Source: Lacrimispora sinapis
Lineage (GTDB): Bacteria; Bacillota; Clostridia; Lachnospirales; Lachnospiraceae
Assembly: GCF_043633585.1 (NCBI RefSeq)
Contig: NZ_CP141832.1
Span: 2,356,001-2,420,000 of the forward strand
Direction: 5' to 3'
DNA length: 64,000 bases
Each line of letters starts with the position of its first letter. The first letter of the stretch is position 1. Under the pieces are notes generated by a model. The model was not told where the DNA came from. It did not search any database and was given only the letters and a program-made list of their open reading frames with translations. Below, in pieces: positions 41,256 to 50,806 of the stretch. The translations under genes were made by a program, and so were the position numbers.

Positions 41256-41954
41256 TCACCCCCCAAATTTGTATCCAAGTCCCGGAATGGTAAGGATGTA
41301 TACGGGAGCTTTGGGATCGTCCTCCACCTTTTTTCTTATGTTTTTGATGTGGCTGTCAATGGCTCTGTCATATCCTGCAAAGCCCTTATCAAGGGCTGTC
41401 TCAATCAATTCTTCCCTGGTAAAGACCTTTCCCGGATATTTAATGAGGGCAGACAGGATATTGCGCTCGCTTGGTGTCAGCGTGACCACCGCTCCTTTTT
41501 TGCGGACCTCATTTTTCTCAATATCCACCACCAGATCTCCGTCTCTCCAGGAATTGTACCTGGTCAGCGGTACTAAGTCCCGTTCGGTGCGGCGGAGCAC
41601 TGCCTCGATGCGGGCAGACAGTTCTTTTAATCCGAACGGTTTGATCACATAATCATCGGCTCCCAGTCCAAACCCCTCCACCACATCATTTTCCTCTACC
41701 TTGGCGGTCAGCATAATCACTGGAACACGGGATTTTCTGCGGATGGCAGTACACACCTCTTCTCCGGAAAGGTCCGGGAGCATAAGATCCAGAAGTATCA
41801 GAGAGATATTTTCTGCATCAAATATTTCCAAAGCCTTTTTACCGTTTTCAGCCGGCAATGGGCGGTAGCCTTTGCTCTCCAGAAGACGGCAGACTACCTC
41901 CAGTATTTTAGGTTCGTCATCGACGACCAGTACATTTTTTAAATTCCTTCCCAT
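41256..41954 (-). CDS. OmpR-family response regulator
   Basis: The 232-residue form starts at ATG 41954 (GAGGTG upstream). The receiver has VVDDEPK, LILLDLMLPDLSG with the phospho-acceptor Asp, and a KPFGLKEL lysine; the C-terminal winged helix ends YILTIPGLGYKFGG. It is paired with the kinase 5 bp downstream. It lies 37 bp behind the copZ terminator, so some transcription may come by read-through from the copper genes, which would fit envelope/metal-stress control. Confidence 0.95.
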   Translation of the reverse strand: MGRNLKNVLVVDDEPKILEVVCRLLESKGYRPLPAENGKKALEIFDAENISLILLDLMLPDLSGEEVCTAIRRKSRVPVIMLTAKVEENDVVEGFGLGADDYVIKPFGLKELSARIEAVLRRTERDLVPLTRYNSWRDGDLVVDIEKNEVRKKGAVVTLTPSERNILSALIKYPGKVFTREELIETALDKGFAGYDRAIDSHIKNIRKKVEDDPKAPVYILTIPGLGYKFGG

Positions 41955-41990
41955 CCGCACACCTCAATCTCATCAAAATAAACAGGAAAA

Positions 41991-42014
41991 GGGAACTGCA
42001 CCCTGGCAGTTCCC
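41991..42014 (-). terminator. Rho-independent terminator after copZ
   Basis: Perfect 9-bp arms GGGAACTGC/GCAGTTCCC with a 6-nt loop, followed on the minus strand by TTTTCCTGTTT. It lies 8 bp past the copZ stop. Confidence 0.88.
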
Positions 42015-42021
42015 GGTTTTC

Positions 42022-42231
42022 TTATTCCACTACGTCGTAGCCCTGATCTTCAATTTCAGACTTTAACTTTTCCACAGGAGCTTTCTCCGGGTCATGATCC
42101 ACTGCTACGGTCTTGGCTGCCAGATCCACAGACACACCGGACACACCTTCGATGGCTCCTACCGCATTCGTAATTGCTTTTACACAATGTTCACAGGACA
42201 TACCTTCTACGTTGATGATTGTTTTTGACAT
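42022..42231 (-). CDS. copZ: Copper chaperone, heavy-metal-associated domain
   Basis: The 69-residue form starts at ATG 42231 (GGAGGTAATACAA before it). It has the HMA motif NVEGMSCEHCVKAIT with the CxxC pair and a single ferredoxin-like fold. CopZ-type proteins carry Cu(I) in the cytoplasm to CopA or a regulator. The gene directly follows copA, which supports the assignment. Confidence 0.93.
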   Translation of the reverse strand: MSKTIINVEGMSCEHCVKAITNAVGAIEGVSGVSVDLAAKTVAVDHDPEKAPVEKLKSEIEDQGYDVVE

Positions 42232-42298
42232 TTGTATTACCTCCATTATTTTATATTATTTAAAGAAAACCTACTTGTTTGGTACAATGACGAGGTCT

Positions 42299-44779
42299 TT
42301 ATCTCGTTCCTGTCATTGGTTTGAATCTCTTTAGCCGCAGCGCATTGGTCAGTACGGAAACAGAGCTTAAACTCATGGCTGCCGCTGCAAAAATCGGATT
42401 TAAAAGCGGACCGTTAAAGAGTAAATGCAGAAGACCTGCCGCAATGGGAATCCCGATCACATTATAACCGAACGCCCAGAAAAGATTCTGTTTGATGTTC
42501 CTGATGGTCTGCTTGCTCAAATCAATGGCCGTCGGCACATCCATTAAATCAGACCGCATAAGAACAATGTCTGCCGATTCCATGGCAACGTCGGTTCCGG
42601 AACCGATGGCGATTCCGATATCTGCCTGGGCAAGAGCCGGTGCATCGTTGATCCCGTCTCCTACCATGGCAACCTTTTTCCCTTCGCTCTGCAGCTTCTT
42701 TACCTCGCTGGATTTATCCTGGGGAAGCACTTCTGACAGCACCCGGTCAATTCCCACCTGTTTTGCAATGGCAGCTGCAGTTTTCTTATTATCTCCTGTG
42801 ATCATAGCCACTTCTATGCCCATCTTATGCAGACTTTCAATGGCCGCACGGCTGGATTCCTTCACCACATCGGCAACTGCGACGATGCCGGCCAGCTGTC
42901 CGTTTAAGGCCACATACATAGGGGTCTTTCCTTCTTCCGCCAGACGGTCGGAGCTTTCTTCCATTCCTGCTAAGGAAATGTTTCTCTCCTCCATCAGCTT
43001 CCGGTTTCCGGCAAGAACCTCTTCTCCGTTAATCGTTGCTTCAATGCCACGACCGGTCAACGATTCAAACTGACTGGCAGTAAGAATCTCAAGTCCTGCT
43101 TCCTCTGCCCCGCGGACAATGGCCTGCCCCAACGGATGCTCAGATCCTCTTTCTGCAGAAGCACAAACCTGCAGCAAGTGGTCTTTTAAAATGCCATCTG
43201 CCGTCAGCACATCCGTCACGGTTGGCTTCCCTTCGGTAATGGTACCTGTTTTATCAAATACAATGGTCGTGATCTTATGGGCCGTTTCAAGTGCTTCTCC
43301 TCCTTTGATGAGGATTCCATTCTCCGCTCCCTTTCCGGTTCCCACCATAATCGCTGTAGGTGTTGCAAGCCCCAGTGCACAGGGACACGCGATGACCAGA
43401 ACGGATATAAATATGGTAAGAGCAAACTTCAAATCCCCGCCGGTCCCAAAGTACCAGGCAATCCCGGACAACAGGGCAATGGTGCATACAACCGGAACGA
43501 AATATCCGGAAACAATATCTGCCAGCTGGGCAATGGGGGCTTTGGACCCCTGAGCGTCTTCCACCAGCTTGATGATCTGGGCCAGTGCGGTTTCGCTGCC
43601 GATTTTTTCTGCTTTGAACTGCAAGGCTCCTGTGGTATTTAGGGAAGCTGCGTAAACCGGGTCTCCCTCTTTTTTATCCACCGGCATACTCTCTCCGGTC
43701 AGCATGGATTCGTCAATGGCGGTATGACCGCTTATGACGCTGCCATCCACCGGGATCTTTTCTCCAGGCTTTACTAAAATAATATCACCGATTTCTACTT
43801 CGTCAATAGGAATCTCTTTTTCTGCGCCATCCACCAGTACAGTTGCAGTCTTTGGTGCCAGGCCCATAAGTTTTTTAATGGCTTCGCTGGTCCTTCCCTT
43901 GGATACCGCTTCTAAGGATTTTCCAAGTAAGATAAGAGTTATGATAACCCCTGCCGTCTCAAAATACAGCGAATCTACCGCCATAACGTGACCCGTTGCG
44001 ATCTGAACGGTGTTATAAATACTGTAAAGAACCGCTGCCGTAGTTCCCACTGCAATGAGAGAATCCATATTGGGACTTCTCTGAATCAGGGCCTTAAACC
44101 CAATGGTATAAAATTTATATCCCACTCCAATAACCGGTATAACTAAGAACAGCTCGGTCAGCGCATAAACCAAAGGGAACTGCATGGGATCGAGTCCTGC
44201 GGGAAACGGCAGGCGGACGATCTTTATCATGGGCGCCATGGCAATATAAAGAAGGGGAATGGAAAATACAGCAGATACAATGAATTTGGTCCACAAGGTC
44301 CTTATCTCCCGCTGTTTTCTTTCCCGGTCCTCGTCTGCCGCATCCGCCTTATTCACTTCCAAAGCCTGATAACCCGCTTTTTCAATGGCACCTCGGATTG
44401 CGGATAGTCTAACGGTCTGGGGATCGTAAGTCACCATGGCTTTTTCTGTGGCGAAATTGACAGAAGTCTCTTCCACTCCTTCCAGCTTGCCGATGGCTTT
44501 TTCTACCCTTCTTGCACAGGCGGCACAGGTCATTCCGCCGATGGGAATGGTCACACGGGCATTTTCCGATTTCTCTGCGACTTCATATCCGATTTTTGTT
44601 ACTGCCCCTTTAATGGCAGAAAGATCCAGACTTTCGTTGTCGTATTCCACAAACAGCTTTTCACTTGCCAGATTCACCGTAGCCTGGCTGACTCCGGAAA
44701 GCTTACGCACAGTCTTCTCAATCCTCTGCGCACAGGCGGCACATGTCATGCCTCTTATATTTAACATTTCACTTGTCAT
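42299..44779 (-). CDS. copA: Copper-exporting P1B-type ATPase
   Basis: The 826-residue form starts at ATG 44779 (GAGGTGG upstream). Two N-terminal HMA domains each have GMTCAAC. The membrane part carries ACPCALGLATP (CPC ion site), then the phosphorylation motif DKTGTITEGKP, SEHPLG (His of the nucleotide-binding domain) and MVGDGINDAPALAQAD. It pumps Cu(I) out of the cytoplasm. Length and domain order are complete. It diverges from the HxlR gene and is followed by copZ. Confidence 0.96.
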   Translation of the reverse strand: MTSEMLNIRGMTCAACAQRIEKTVRKLSGVSQATVNLASEKLFVEYDNESLDLSAIKGAVTKIGYEVAEKSENARVTIPIGGMTCAACARRVEKAIGKLEGVEETSVNFATEKAMVTYDPQTVRLSAIRGAIEKAGYQALEVNKADAADEDRERKQREIRTLWTKFIVSAVFSIPLLYIAMAPMIKIVRLPFPAGLDPMQFPLVYALTELFLVIPVIGVGYKFYTIGFKALIQRSPNMDSLIAVGTTAAVLYSIYNTVQIATGHVMAVDSLYFETAGVIITLILLGKSLEAVSKGRTSEAIKKLMGLAPKTATVLVDGAEKEIPIDEVEIGDIILVKPGEKIPVDGSVISGHTAIDESMLTGESMPVDKKEGDPVYAASLNTTGALQFKAEKIGSETALAQIIKLVEDAQGSKAPIAQLADIVSGYFVPVVCTIALLSGIAWYFGTGGDLKFALTIFISVLVIACPCALGLATPTAIMVGTGKGAENGILIKGGEALETAHKITTIVFDKTGTITEGKPTVTDVLTADGILKDHLLQVCASAERGSEHPLGQAIVRGAEEAGLEILTASQFESLTGRGIEATINGEEVLAGNRKLMEERNISLAGMEESSDRLAEEGKTPMYVALNGQLAGIVAVADVVKESSRAAIESLHKMGIEVAMITGDNKKTAAAIAKQVGIDRVLSEVLPQDKSSEVKKLQSEGKKVAMVGDGINDAPALAQADIGIAIGSGTDVAMESADIVLMRSDLMDVPTAIDLSKQTIRNIKQNLFWAFGYNVIGIPIAAGLLHLLFNGPLLNPIFAAAAMSLSSVSVLTNALRLKRFKPMTGTR

Positions 44780-44839
44780 CTTGATCCACCTCACCTTTTT
44801 TTAACATCTGCCTTGAAGTTTTCTGTAACTCATGATATT

Positions 44840-44891
44840 ATTATGACAGTTATTGTGATATTTGCAAGTATGCACTTTATTGTAATATAGT
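44840..44891. promoter_or_regulatory. Back-to-back promoters sharing a palindromic -35 (copA and hxlR)
   Basis: TTGCAA at 44862-44867 is its own reverse complement. Rightward it pairs with TATAGT (44886-44891, 18-bp spacer) for hxlR; leftward it pairs with CATAAT (44845-44840, 16-bp spacer) for copA. The two promoters would thus compete for one hexamer. Direct sequence observation; function is inferred. Confidence 0.55.
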
Positions 44892-44923
44892 ACCCAAAAA
44901 GATACTAAAGGAGGTTTTTATTT

Positions 44924-45283
44924 ATGGATTGCAACTGCTCTGAATATCATTGCCCGGTTGACACTACTTTAAATATGATCGGCGGAAAATATAAAGCTCT
45001 TATTTTATGGCACCTGATCGACAACACGTTACGATTCGGGGAATTGCGTAAACTTATTCCGCAGGCTACCCCTAAAATGATGACCCAGCAGCTTAGGGAA
45101 CTGGAAGAGGACCACTTAATCAACCGGACGGTGTACCCTGTGGTTCCGCCAAAGGTCGAGTATTCCCTGTCGGAGCTGGGAAATAGCATTCGCCCGATTC
45201 TGGAAGCCATGTATTACTGGGGCACAGACTACCTGACCCAGAATGGACTAAAAGCAAGCTGTTCCATGAAGTTTCCCCTTTAA
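44924..45283 (+). CDS. HxlR-family transcriptional regulator
   Basis: The protein has 119 residues. The HxlR fold is clear: DTTLNMIGGKYKALILWHLI, LRFGELRKLIPQATPKMMTQQLRELEEDHLI, and the wing VPPKVEYSLSELGNSI. Cys residues at 3, 5 and 10 could give redox or metal response, as in some HxlR proteins that use a conserved N-terminal Cys. It diverges from copA/copZ and may control them, since no CopY or CsoR gene is near. ATG 44924 has AAAGGAGG. Confidence 0.92.
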   Translation: MDCNCSEYHCPVDTTLNMIGGKYKALILWHLIDNTLRFGELRKLIPQATPKMMTQQLRELEEDHLINRTVYPVVPPKVEYSLSELGNSIRPILEAMYYWGTDYLTQNGLKASCSMKFPL

Positions 45284-45394
45284 TCTAATATGAGGTAATC
45301 ATTATGATCCTATGCATTGGCTCAGCTCCGTGTAAGGTTTGAAACGGACGAAACATATATTAGGGTTGGAAAAAGAAAATTTAAAGTAAAATAA

Positions 45395-45436
45395 AAAGAT
45401 CAGGAATCCCGTTTTCATGGGACCTGATCTTTTTTT
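45395..45436. terminator. Bidirectional rho-independent terminator
   Basis: AGATCAGG-N-TCCC and GGGA-N-CCTGATCT form a stem of about 12 bp with T-rich tails on both strands (TTTTTTT on plus; TTTTTAT on minus). It separates the convergent hxlR and beta-helix genes. Confidence 0.85.
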
Positions 45437-45468
45437 ATTCTTCTATGCCTGCCTGACTGCAATCGGTT

Positions 45469-47709
45469 TTATTGCTCTGCCACCCCGAAATCATCCACAT
45501 ACACATATGCGGCCCCGGACTTTTTGTAAGCATACACGGTAGCATTAACGGCTCCGGCCCCCGTAGTAAAAGGGATTTGGACCATCGTCCAGTCTGTACG
45601 GTCCGATGTTTGTGATACCTTGGTACCTCCAAAGCCGTTTACACCAATTTCAACCTGCTCTCCCGGGTCTGCCTTGACCCAGGCAGTGCATACATAGGTG
45701 GTATTCGGACTCAGCCCTGTGACCGTCTGCTTGATGCCATCTTCCCCGGTTCCCAGTCTGACACTTTTTGAACCGCTTCTTGATGCAGATACACCGGCAG
45801 CTGTTTTAGAATGTGTCGGCACCCATGGGGAGATGACTCCTTTCTCCAAGTCGGACTGCCTCACCTTATTGATGTAAAGGACACTCACATCTTCAAAAAC
45901 CGGATCAGGCGGGAAAGAGAAATCATGTCCGGGAGTCCACTTGGACCCACCGTACTCATATGCGCCAATATCCGGCCCCGAGCCGGCATAATCACCGGTG
46001 ATTCCAGGGATCACGACCCCGGCATCAATCGCCGGAGAAGCAGCTTTCAAACGGAAATCTCCTGCTGCAGGGTTCTCAAACAGGGGATCGGTACCAGAAG
46101 TAATATTATTTCCTTCTATATGAGTTCCTGGAAGGGTAAACGCGGTCGTAAAGATATTGTTGAAGATTCTGTCCCCATACATATCTGACTGAAACTTACT
46201 TCCCCAATATCCAATATTTCCGTTATTGTAGGTGGTATTGTTATAGATCAGATTAAAATTACTGGGAGTATTCAATCTTATCCCTGTATAATTTCCCCAA
46301 ACAACATTGTGATGTACGATATAATTCTTGCTTCCGTTATCCAGATAAATACCGGTGCCGGAATAATTTTTTGCCAGATTATCATGGATATAATTGTGAT
46401 GAATGACCGTCCCCTGCCCATCCCAGGCAAATTCATAAAGGATTCCGCAGTCCTTTGTCAGCTTTCCTGCATTGTACAGATCATTATACTGTATCCGGCT
46501 GTTTTGGGTTGGCATAAAAATCAGATGCCGTCCGGCATTATATACCGTATTATGACTGATCAGATGGTTTGCTCCCAGAAGATAGATGGCTGGGATATCT
46601 GCTGCCGAATAATCTGCTTCATGAATGAGATTATTAATCAACTGATTCCCTGTTCCCTGTATGCTCACCAGATTTCCGGAGCTGTAGGTCAAAGTACTGT
46701 CTCTAAGTTCATTATTGGTTCCGGACATAAATATCCCGGTACTGTATTGCTTTGTAACATCCGAATCGTGGCTGATGTATTCTCCCTTTAAATCCGAAAC
46801 CTTACAGGAATTAGAACCAGCCATTTTAATGCTGGAAGCAAAAATGTTAATTCCCGTAATATTTATATAGGAACGGGAGCTTAAATCAAATGCATACGTC
46901 CGCTTCTTTGCTTCTACGGTCAGGTTATTGGGATTTTCTCCCCCAGGTGCCCATAAATAAAGCCGGTCGGTGGGGCTGTCATAATACCATTCTCCTGGGC
47001 TGTCAAGGTCGTTTAAATCACCGGTGATATAATAGTTGTTACCGGCTGCGGCCGGAATCTCGATTGGATCAAAGGTAATGGAGCCTGGATTTGAACCTGT
47101 AATGGTGCTTTGGTAAGATTTATAGCCTGTTCCCGAAACACACCATACCGTTTTGCCAACCCAGTATCCAGCTTTCTGTGTCAGACTCTCATCTTGAATC
47201 ATGGAAGCTGAACCGGAATCAACGGAGGCAAATGTGGCATTCATGGGATTTTGTTGGGCTGAATTGGGCCATCTCGCTTGTATTTGCATTTGTTTGTTGA
47301 CAAATATCTGATCTTTGGTTCCAAGGGAACCATTCATGGATGCATAATAGATGGAACCGGAATCTTTTACCCAGTCTGTGACCGGATCGGCACCAGAAAC
47401 GGTGACGGTCTCTCCTTTATAAGCCTGAAAGCTTATGGGCTTTGCAGAAGTTCCCGAGGTTTTCATGGTTACGGTTTCCCGGTAGGTACCGCCTCGTATG
47501 ATACAGGTGTCTCCGGCTTTCATGGAATCTGCTGCCTTTTGAATGGTTTTCCATGGATTTGCCAGGGTTCCGGTTCCGGTAGCGTCATTGCCTGTTACAG
47601 AAACGTAATAGGAGGAAGCTGCTTCTACCCTTTCTCCCCCTAAACAAAAAATAAATAAATTAATTAACACACTTACGACGAAAAACATTCTGCCTTTTCT
47701 CTTTTTCAA
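45469..47709 (-). CDS. Secreted right-handed beta-helix protein with C-terminal carbohydrate-binding-like domain
   Basis: The protein has 746 residues starting at TTG 47709 (AGGAGG 6 nt upstream). A signal peptide covers residues 1-30 (cleavage likely near VEAASS). YYVSVTGNDATGTGTLANPWKTIQKAAD marks the DUF1565/pectate-lyase-like beta-helix start; repeated Asn-rich turns follow (NNLIHE, HNYIHDN, NNTTYNN). Residues 595-746 form a jelly-roll CBM-like domain ending YVYVDDFGV. The family includes polysaccharide lyases and glycosidases acting on acidic or plant polymers outside the cell. Catalytic residues were not identified. Confidence 0.85.
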   Translation of the reverse strand: MKKRKGRMFFVVSVLINLFIFCLGGERVEAASSYYVSVTGNDATGTGTLANPWKTIQKAADSMKAGDTCIIRGGTYRETVTMKTSGTSAKPISFQAYKGETVTVSGADPVTDWVKDSGSIYYASMNGSLGTKDQIFVNKQMQIQARWPNSAQQNPMNATFASVDSGSASMIQDESLTQKAGYWVGKTVWCVSGTGYKSYQSTITGSNPGSITFDPIEIPAAAGNNYYITGDLNDLDSPGEWYYDSPTDRLYLWAPGGENPNNLTVEAKKRTYAFDLSSRSYINITGINIFASSIKMAGSNSCKVSDLKGEYISHDSDVTKQYSTGIFMSGTNNELRDSTLTYSSGNLVSIQGTGNQLINNLIHEADYSAADIPAIYLLGANHLISHNTVYNAGRHLIFMPTQNSRIQYNDLYNAGKLTKDCGILYEFAWDGQGTVIHHNYIHDNLAKNYSGTGIYLDNGSKNYIVHHNVVWGNYTGIRLNTPSNFNLIYNNTTYNNGNIGYWGSKFQSDMYGDRIFNNIFTTAFTLPGTHIEGNNITSGTDPLFENPAAGDFRLKAASPAIDAGVVIPGITGDYAGSGPDIGAYEYGGSKWTPGHDFSFPPDPVFEDVSVLYINKVRQSDLEKGVISPWVPTHSKTAAGVSASRSGSKSVRLGTGEDGIKQTVTGLSPNTTYVCTAWVKADPGEQVEIGVNGFGGTKVSQTSDRTDWTMVQIPFTTGAGAVNATVYAYKKSGAAYVYVDDFGVAEQ

Positions 47710-48056
47710 ACTCTGCCTCCTGTAATCTCTTCATTTTCAGATAAGGCTTATTCCTATGGACTTAAATTCACTGATACCAATATTTTGATACCATAATCCA
47801 TAGATATCTGTAAGCCTTGTTGTTTTATCGGCTTACAACCGGTTACAGTTTATGTTTTTCCGACAATGCAGGAGATATTTATCATTTTTTTAACAAAGTT
47901 TCTCTGTTATATAAACAATCCAGACATTTCATGGAATCGCTTTGACCGATGAGTCGTTCTTTCAGAGATTCAGGATGATTTCGGGTGAAACGTAAATAGC
48001 CTTGATGCGTTTGATCCAGCAGCAAGGCTATGACTTACAAATGTTAAAAAGTTGTG
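47710..48056. other. 347-bp intergenic region: direct repeat, two hairpins, likely promoter region of the beta-helix gene
   Basis: No gene is seen. It holds TGATACCA repeated 14 bp apart (47772-47779, 47786-47793), an inverted repeat TGTAAGCC/GGCTTACA (47809-47816, 47830-47837), and ATAGCCTTG/CAAGGCTAT (47996-48031), which lies 25 bp past the mannosidase stop and could be a weak terminator. The repeats near the beta-helix gene may be operators. Confidence 0.5.
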
Positions 48057-50768
48057 TTATTTTACATAGATCGTTACAAATTTACAGTGGGAAAGTTCCT
48101 TTACCTTTATGGTGTTATTGTGAATCTCGATGCTCTCTTTCTTTTCCTCCAGAAGATTTGTATAGTAAGCCTCCGTAATATCATAGTTAAACCTTATTTC
48201 ATCCCCCAGAGTTTCATGATCCTTGCCATTAAATAGCCGGATAATGATCCCTTCCTCATTCTCTGCCTTTTTTATGGCAGAAACTACAAGCCGGCCTTCT
48301 GTTTCAAACAGGGAACCAACCGCAGGCTTTCTGCCTTCTGGCTCCCTTTGGGAAAAAATAAGCCTGCCATTTAAAAATTCTCCATAGGCGTAGACCTGGA
48401 CCGGCGTATTATAAGCTTTCGCCAAAATGTCAATATTGGAACCATTGATATGGGAATTGTAAATGGTGAATCCAAAGGAGAAATCCATTTTCTTTAAAAG
48501 CTGGGCATCGGGAGTCTCTATGATGCGCTCACCACTGGCCCTTCCCGGCCGGTAGAGCAGATTCTCCTTCCCCATGAAACCGTAAGTGCGGAACAGAGTA
48601 AGGCGTATTTTCCGATCCTCCAGGACTTCATATTCTCTCACCCCCTGGGGAATCACAGCAATTCCCCGATTCCCGTCCGTGAGGGAAACATAGGATTGTG
48701 CGGGTTCAATGGGAATAGGCGGCTCCTGCCAGGAAGACGGGTTGTTTGCCCAGTTGGCAAGCTCTTGAACGCCTGCTTTCGTACCTGAGCTTTCCTTCTG
48801 ACTCTCCAGATACAGATCCATTTCCTCTTTGTAATGGTTTTTTCTCTTAATCAGGCCAAACTGTTGATCTGCATAGTTAAAACTACGGATAAGCAGGCTG
48901 TCGAAAATCACGCAGAGACGATGGGAAAGACCTTTGTTATCCACATGAACATTAAAATCAATGACTTTTTCTCCCTGCTTTAAGCCTACGGTCATCGTAA
49001 CCGGGAGAATGGTGTCAGCCACCTTTTTGCTTCTGGACTCTAAATCTGCCGGCACCTTCATGTGATAGGTGATGATCGCCCTTCCATAGATGCCGCTGCT
49101 CTCCAGGAAAGCCTCAAAGGGTCCATCCGTGGAAAATATCTCCATATCCTGTCTTGGAGGAGAATAATTAAAGCTGTCACCGTCATCTCCATTTTCCACC
49201 AGCACCGCCTGATTCTCATAGCATATCCTGCTCTCCTTATCCAAAATGGTGAGGGAACCGTTTGCGGCCACTGAAATAAAGTAATATTCATTTTCCAGGG
49301 TGTCTTGTTTCATCATGGGACAAGCGCTGGTGACGGTTCTTTCAAGACTGTACCGGGCATATCCCAGAGCCGGAAGCTCTGAGGTTTTAATGGCTATCAC
49401 TGCTTCCAGCACCCGTTCAGGAACATAGAAGCTTCTGGAGGGATCCAGGCGGATCGTCTGAGAAAGAACATAGTCGGTTAAATCTCTGGACGATACAAGG
49501 GTATAAGGAAGCGTCGTTCCCTCTTCATCCAGTATCGCAAAATCTTCTCCCGGAACATAGATCTTTGCCAGCACTACTCCGTCCCGTTTCTGGGGAAGGG
49601 TGTTGATCATGGTAATGGACATATCCCCACGCTTCTCTATGCCGGCAGCAATCAGCCGTGTATGAAGCTCTGCCAGATTGACGGAAATATCCCTGGCCTG
49701 CTTATAGCGCATGAAAACATCCTCGTTGGCCGTATCGGACATACAAGAGCCTATGGAATCGTGGGCAGCATTTTCAAAGAGTAGCTTCCACACCTCCTCC
49801 ACGGCCTTGCGGGGATACTCATTTCCCAGTTGGTCTGACAATGTGAGCAGCGGCTCCAATACATTAGTCACGTAATTCTGAACCTGGGTATTGAGCACCT
49901 TCAAATCAGACCGCGAGGAAAAGATAGACTTGTGGATCCGCATATGCTTTGCGATCACCAGTTCTCCGGAAACCTCCTCCAAGTCAGGTTCTTCCTGCTT
50001 CACATCCCGGATATAATCCTCAATACAGCTTATGACATATTCTCTTTCAGGATCTTTTTCGTTCCTCTCCTTGATCAGCTCAGGGAGATTGGTACGGATA
50101 GGTGCCTGGTCAAAGCCATTGGGAAAGTAGATGTTTTTTGTGCTGCTTCTCTTCCCCGCCTTCTCAATGCACTCCTTCTGCCAAAATATCTCACTTTGCT
50201 CCGGATTCTCCGGTATGCTTCCGCCGATATAATAGCCGAAGGGAATCTGTGTGGCAAAGACCAGGCTGCCGTCGTCTCCTCTCCAGTTAAAATCCGTATG
50301 ATTTACCATATCATCGCTGACTCCACGCCAGAACAAGGTATCCTCTATGCCAAATTCCCGGTAGATCTGGGGCATATTTCCAGCCTGACCAAAGGAATCC
50401 GGAACGTACCCCACCTTCATATAGCCGCCGAACTCCTCACAGCATTTTATCCCATAATATAAATTTCTGACAATGCTTTCGGCGGAAATGACCAGTTGAT
50501 CAGTCTGGGTGTACCAGGGACCCACGATCAGCCGCCCCTCTTTTACCAGCCTGGTGATCCGCTCTTTATCCTGAGGCTGCCATTTGATATAGTCCTCCAA
50601 AAGGGAAGCCTGTCCGTCGAGCATAAAGTATTTAAAGTCCGGGTCTGCCTCCAAAGTAACCAGCACATCCTTTAGATCCTTCATCAGATAGACCTTTGAC
50701 CTGGAGGTGGTGAAATACCACTCCCTGTCCCAATGGGAATGGGGCACCACGTGTATTTTCTGCATCAT
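48057..50768 (-). CDS. GH38 alpha-mannosidase (mannosylglycerate hydrolase-like)
   Basis: The 903-residue form starts at ATG 50768 (GAGGAG 8 nt upstream). HSHWDREWYF is the N-terminal zinc-binding motif of GH38, and VPDSFGQAGNMPQIYREFGIE carries the nucleophile Asp. The long C-terminal beta-rich region is intact (length is close to the about 880 residues of E. coli MngB). It hydrolyses alpha-mannosides, probably phosphorylated after PTS uptake. The PTS genes precede it by 38 bp, as for mngA-mngB, so 2-O-mannosylglycerate or a related alpha-mannoside is a fair guess for substrate. Confidence 0.9.
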   Translation of the reverse strand: MMQKIHVVPHSHWDREWYFTTSRSKVYLMKDLKDVLVTLEADPDFKYFMLDGQASLLEDYIKWQPQDKERITRLVKEGRLIVGPWYTQTDQLVISAESIVRNLYYGIKCCEEFGGYMKVGYVPDSFGQAGNMPQIYREFGIEDTLFWRGVSDDMVNHTDFNWRGDDGSLVFATQIPFGYYIGGSIPENPEQSEIFWQKECIEKAGKRSSTKNIYFPNGFDQAPIRTNLPELIKERNEKDPEREYVISCIEDYIRDVKQEEPDLEEVSGELVIAKHMRIHKSIFSSRSDLKVLNTQVQNYVTNVLEPLLTLSDQLGNEYPRKAVEEVWKLLFENAAHDSIGSCMSDTANEDVFMRYKQARDISVNLAELHTRLIAAGIEKRGDMSITMINTLPQKRDGVVLAKIYVPGEDFAILDEEGTTLPYTLVSSRDLTDYVLSQTIRLDPSRSFYVPERVLEAVIAIKTSELPALGYARYSLERTVTSACPMMKQDTLENEYYFISVAANGSLTILDKESRICYENQAVLVENGDDGDSFNYSPPRQDMEIFSTDGPFEAFLESSGIYGRAIITYHMKVPADLESRSKKVADTILPVTMTVGLKQGEKVIDFNVHVDNKGLSHRLCVIFDSLLIRSFNYADQQFGLIKRKNHYKEEMDLYLESQKESSGTKAGVQELANWANNPSSWQEPPIPIEPAQSYVSLTDGNRGIAVIPQGVREYEVLEDRKIRLTLFRTYGFMGKENLLYRPGRASGERIIETPDAQLLKKMDFSFGFTIYNSHINGSNIDILAKAYNTPVQVYAYGEFLNGRLIFSQREPEGRKPAVGSLFETEGRLVVSAIKKAENEEGIIIRLFNGKDHETLGDEIRFNYDITEAYYTNLLEEKKESIEIHNNTIKVKELSHCKFVTIYVK

Positions 50769-50806
50769 AATAAATTCTCCTCTCATTGCTATACAAGGAC
50801 CAGGAG

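Noticed and set aside
42299..44779. Long plus-strand open frames inside copA (for example 42492-43073)
   Set aside because: They are antisense readings of the ATPase gene with no ribosome site or recognisable domain.
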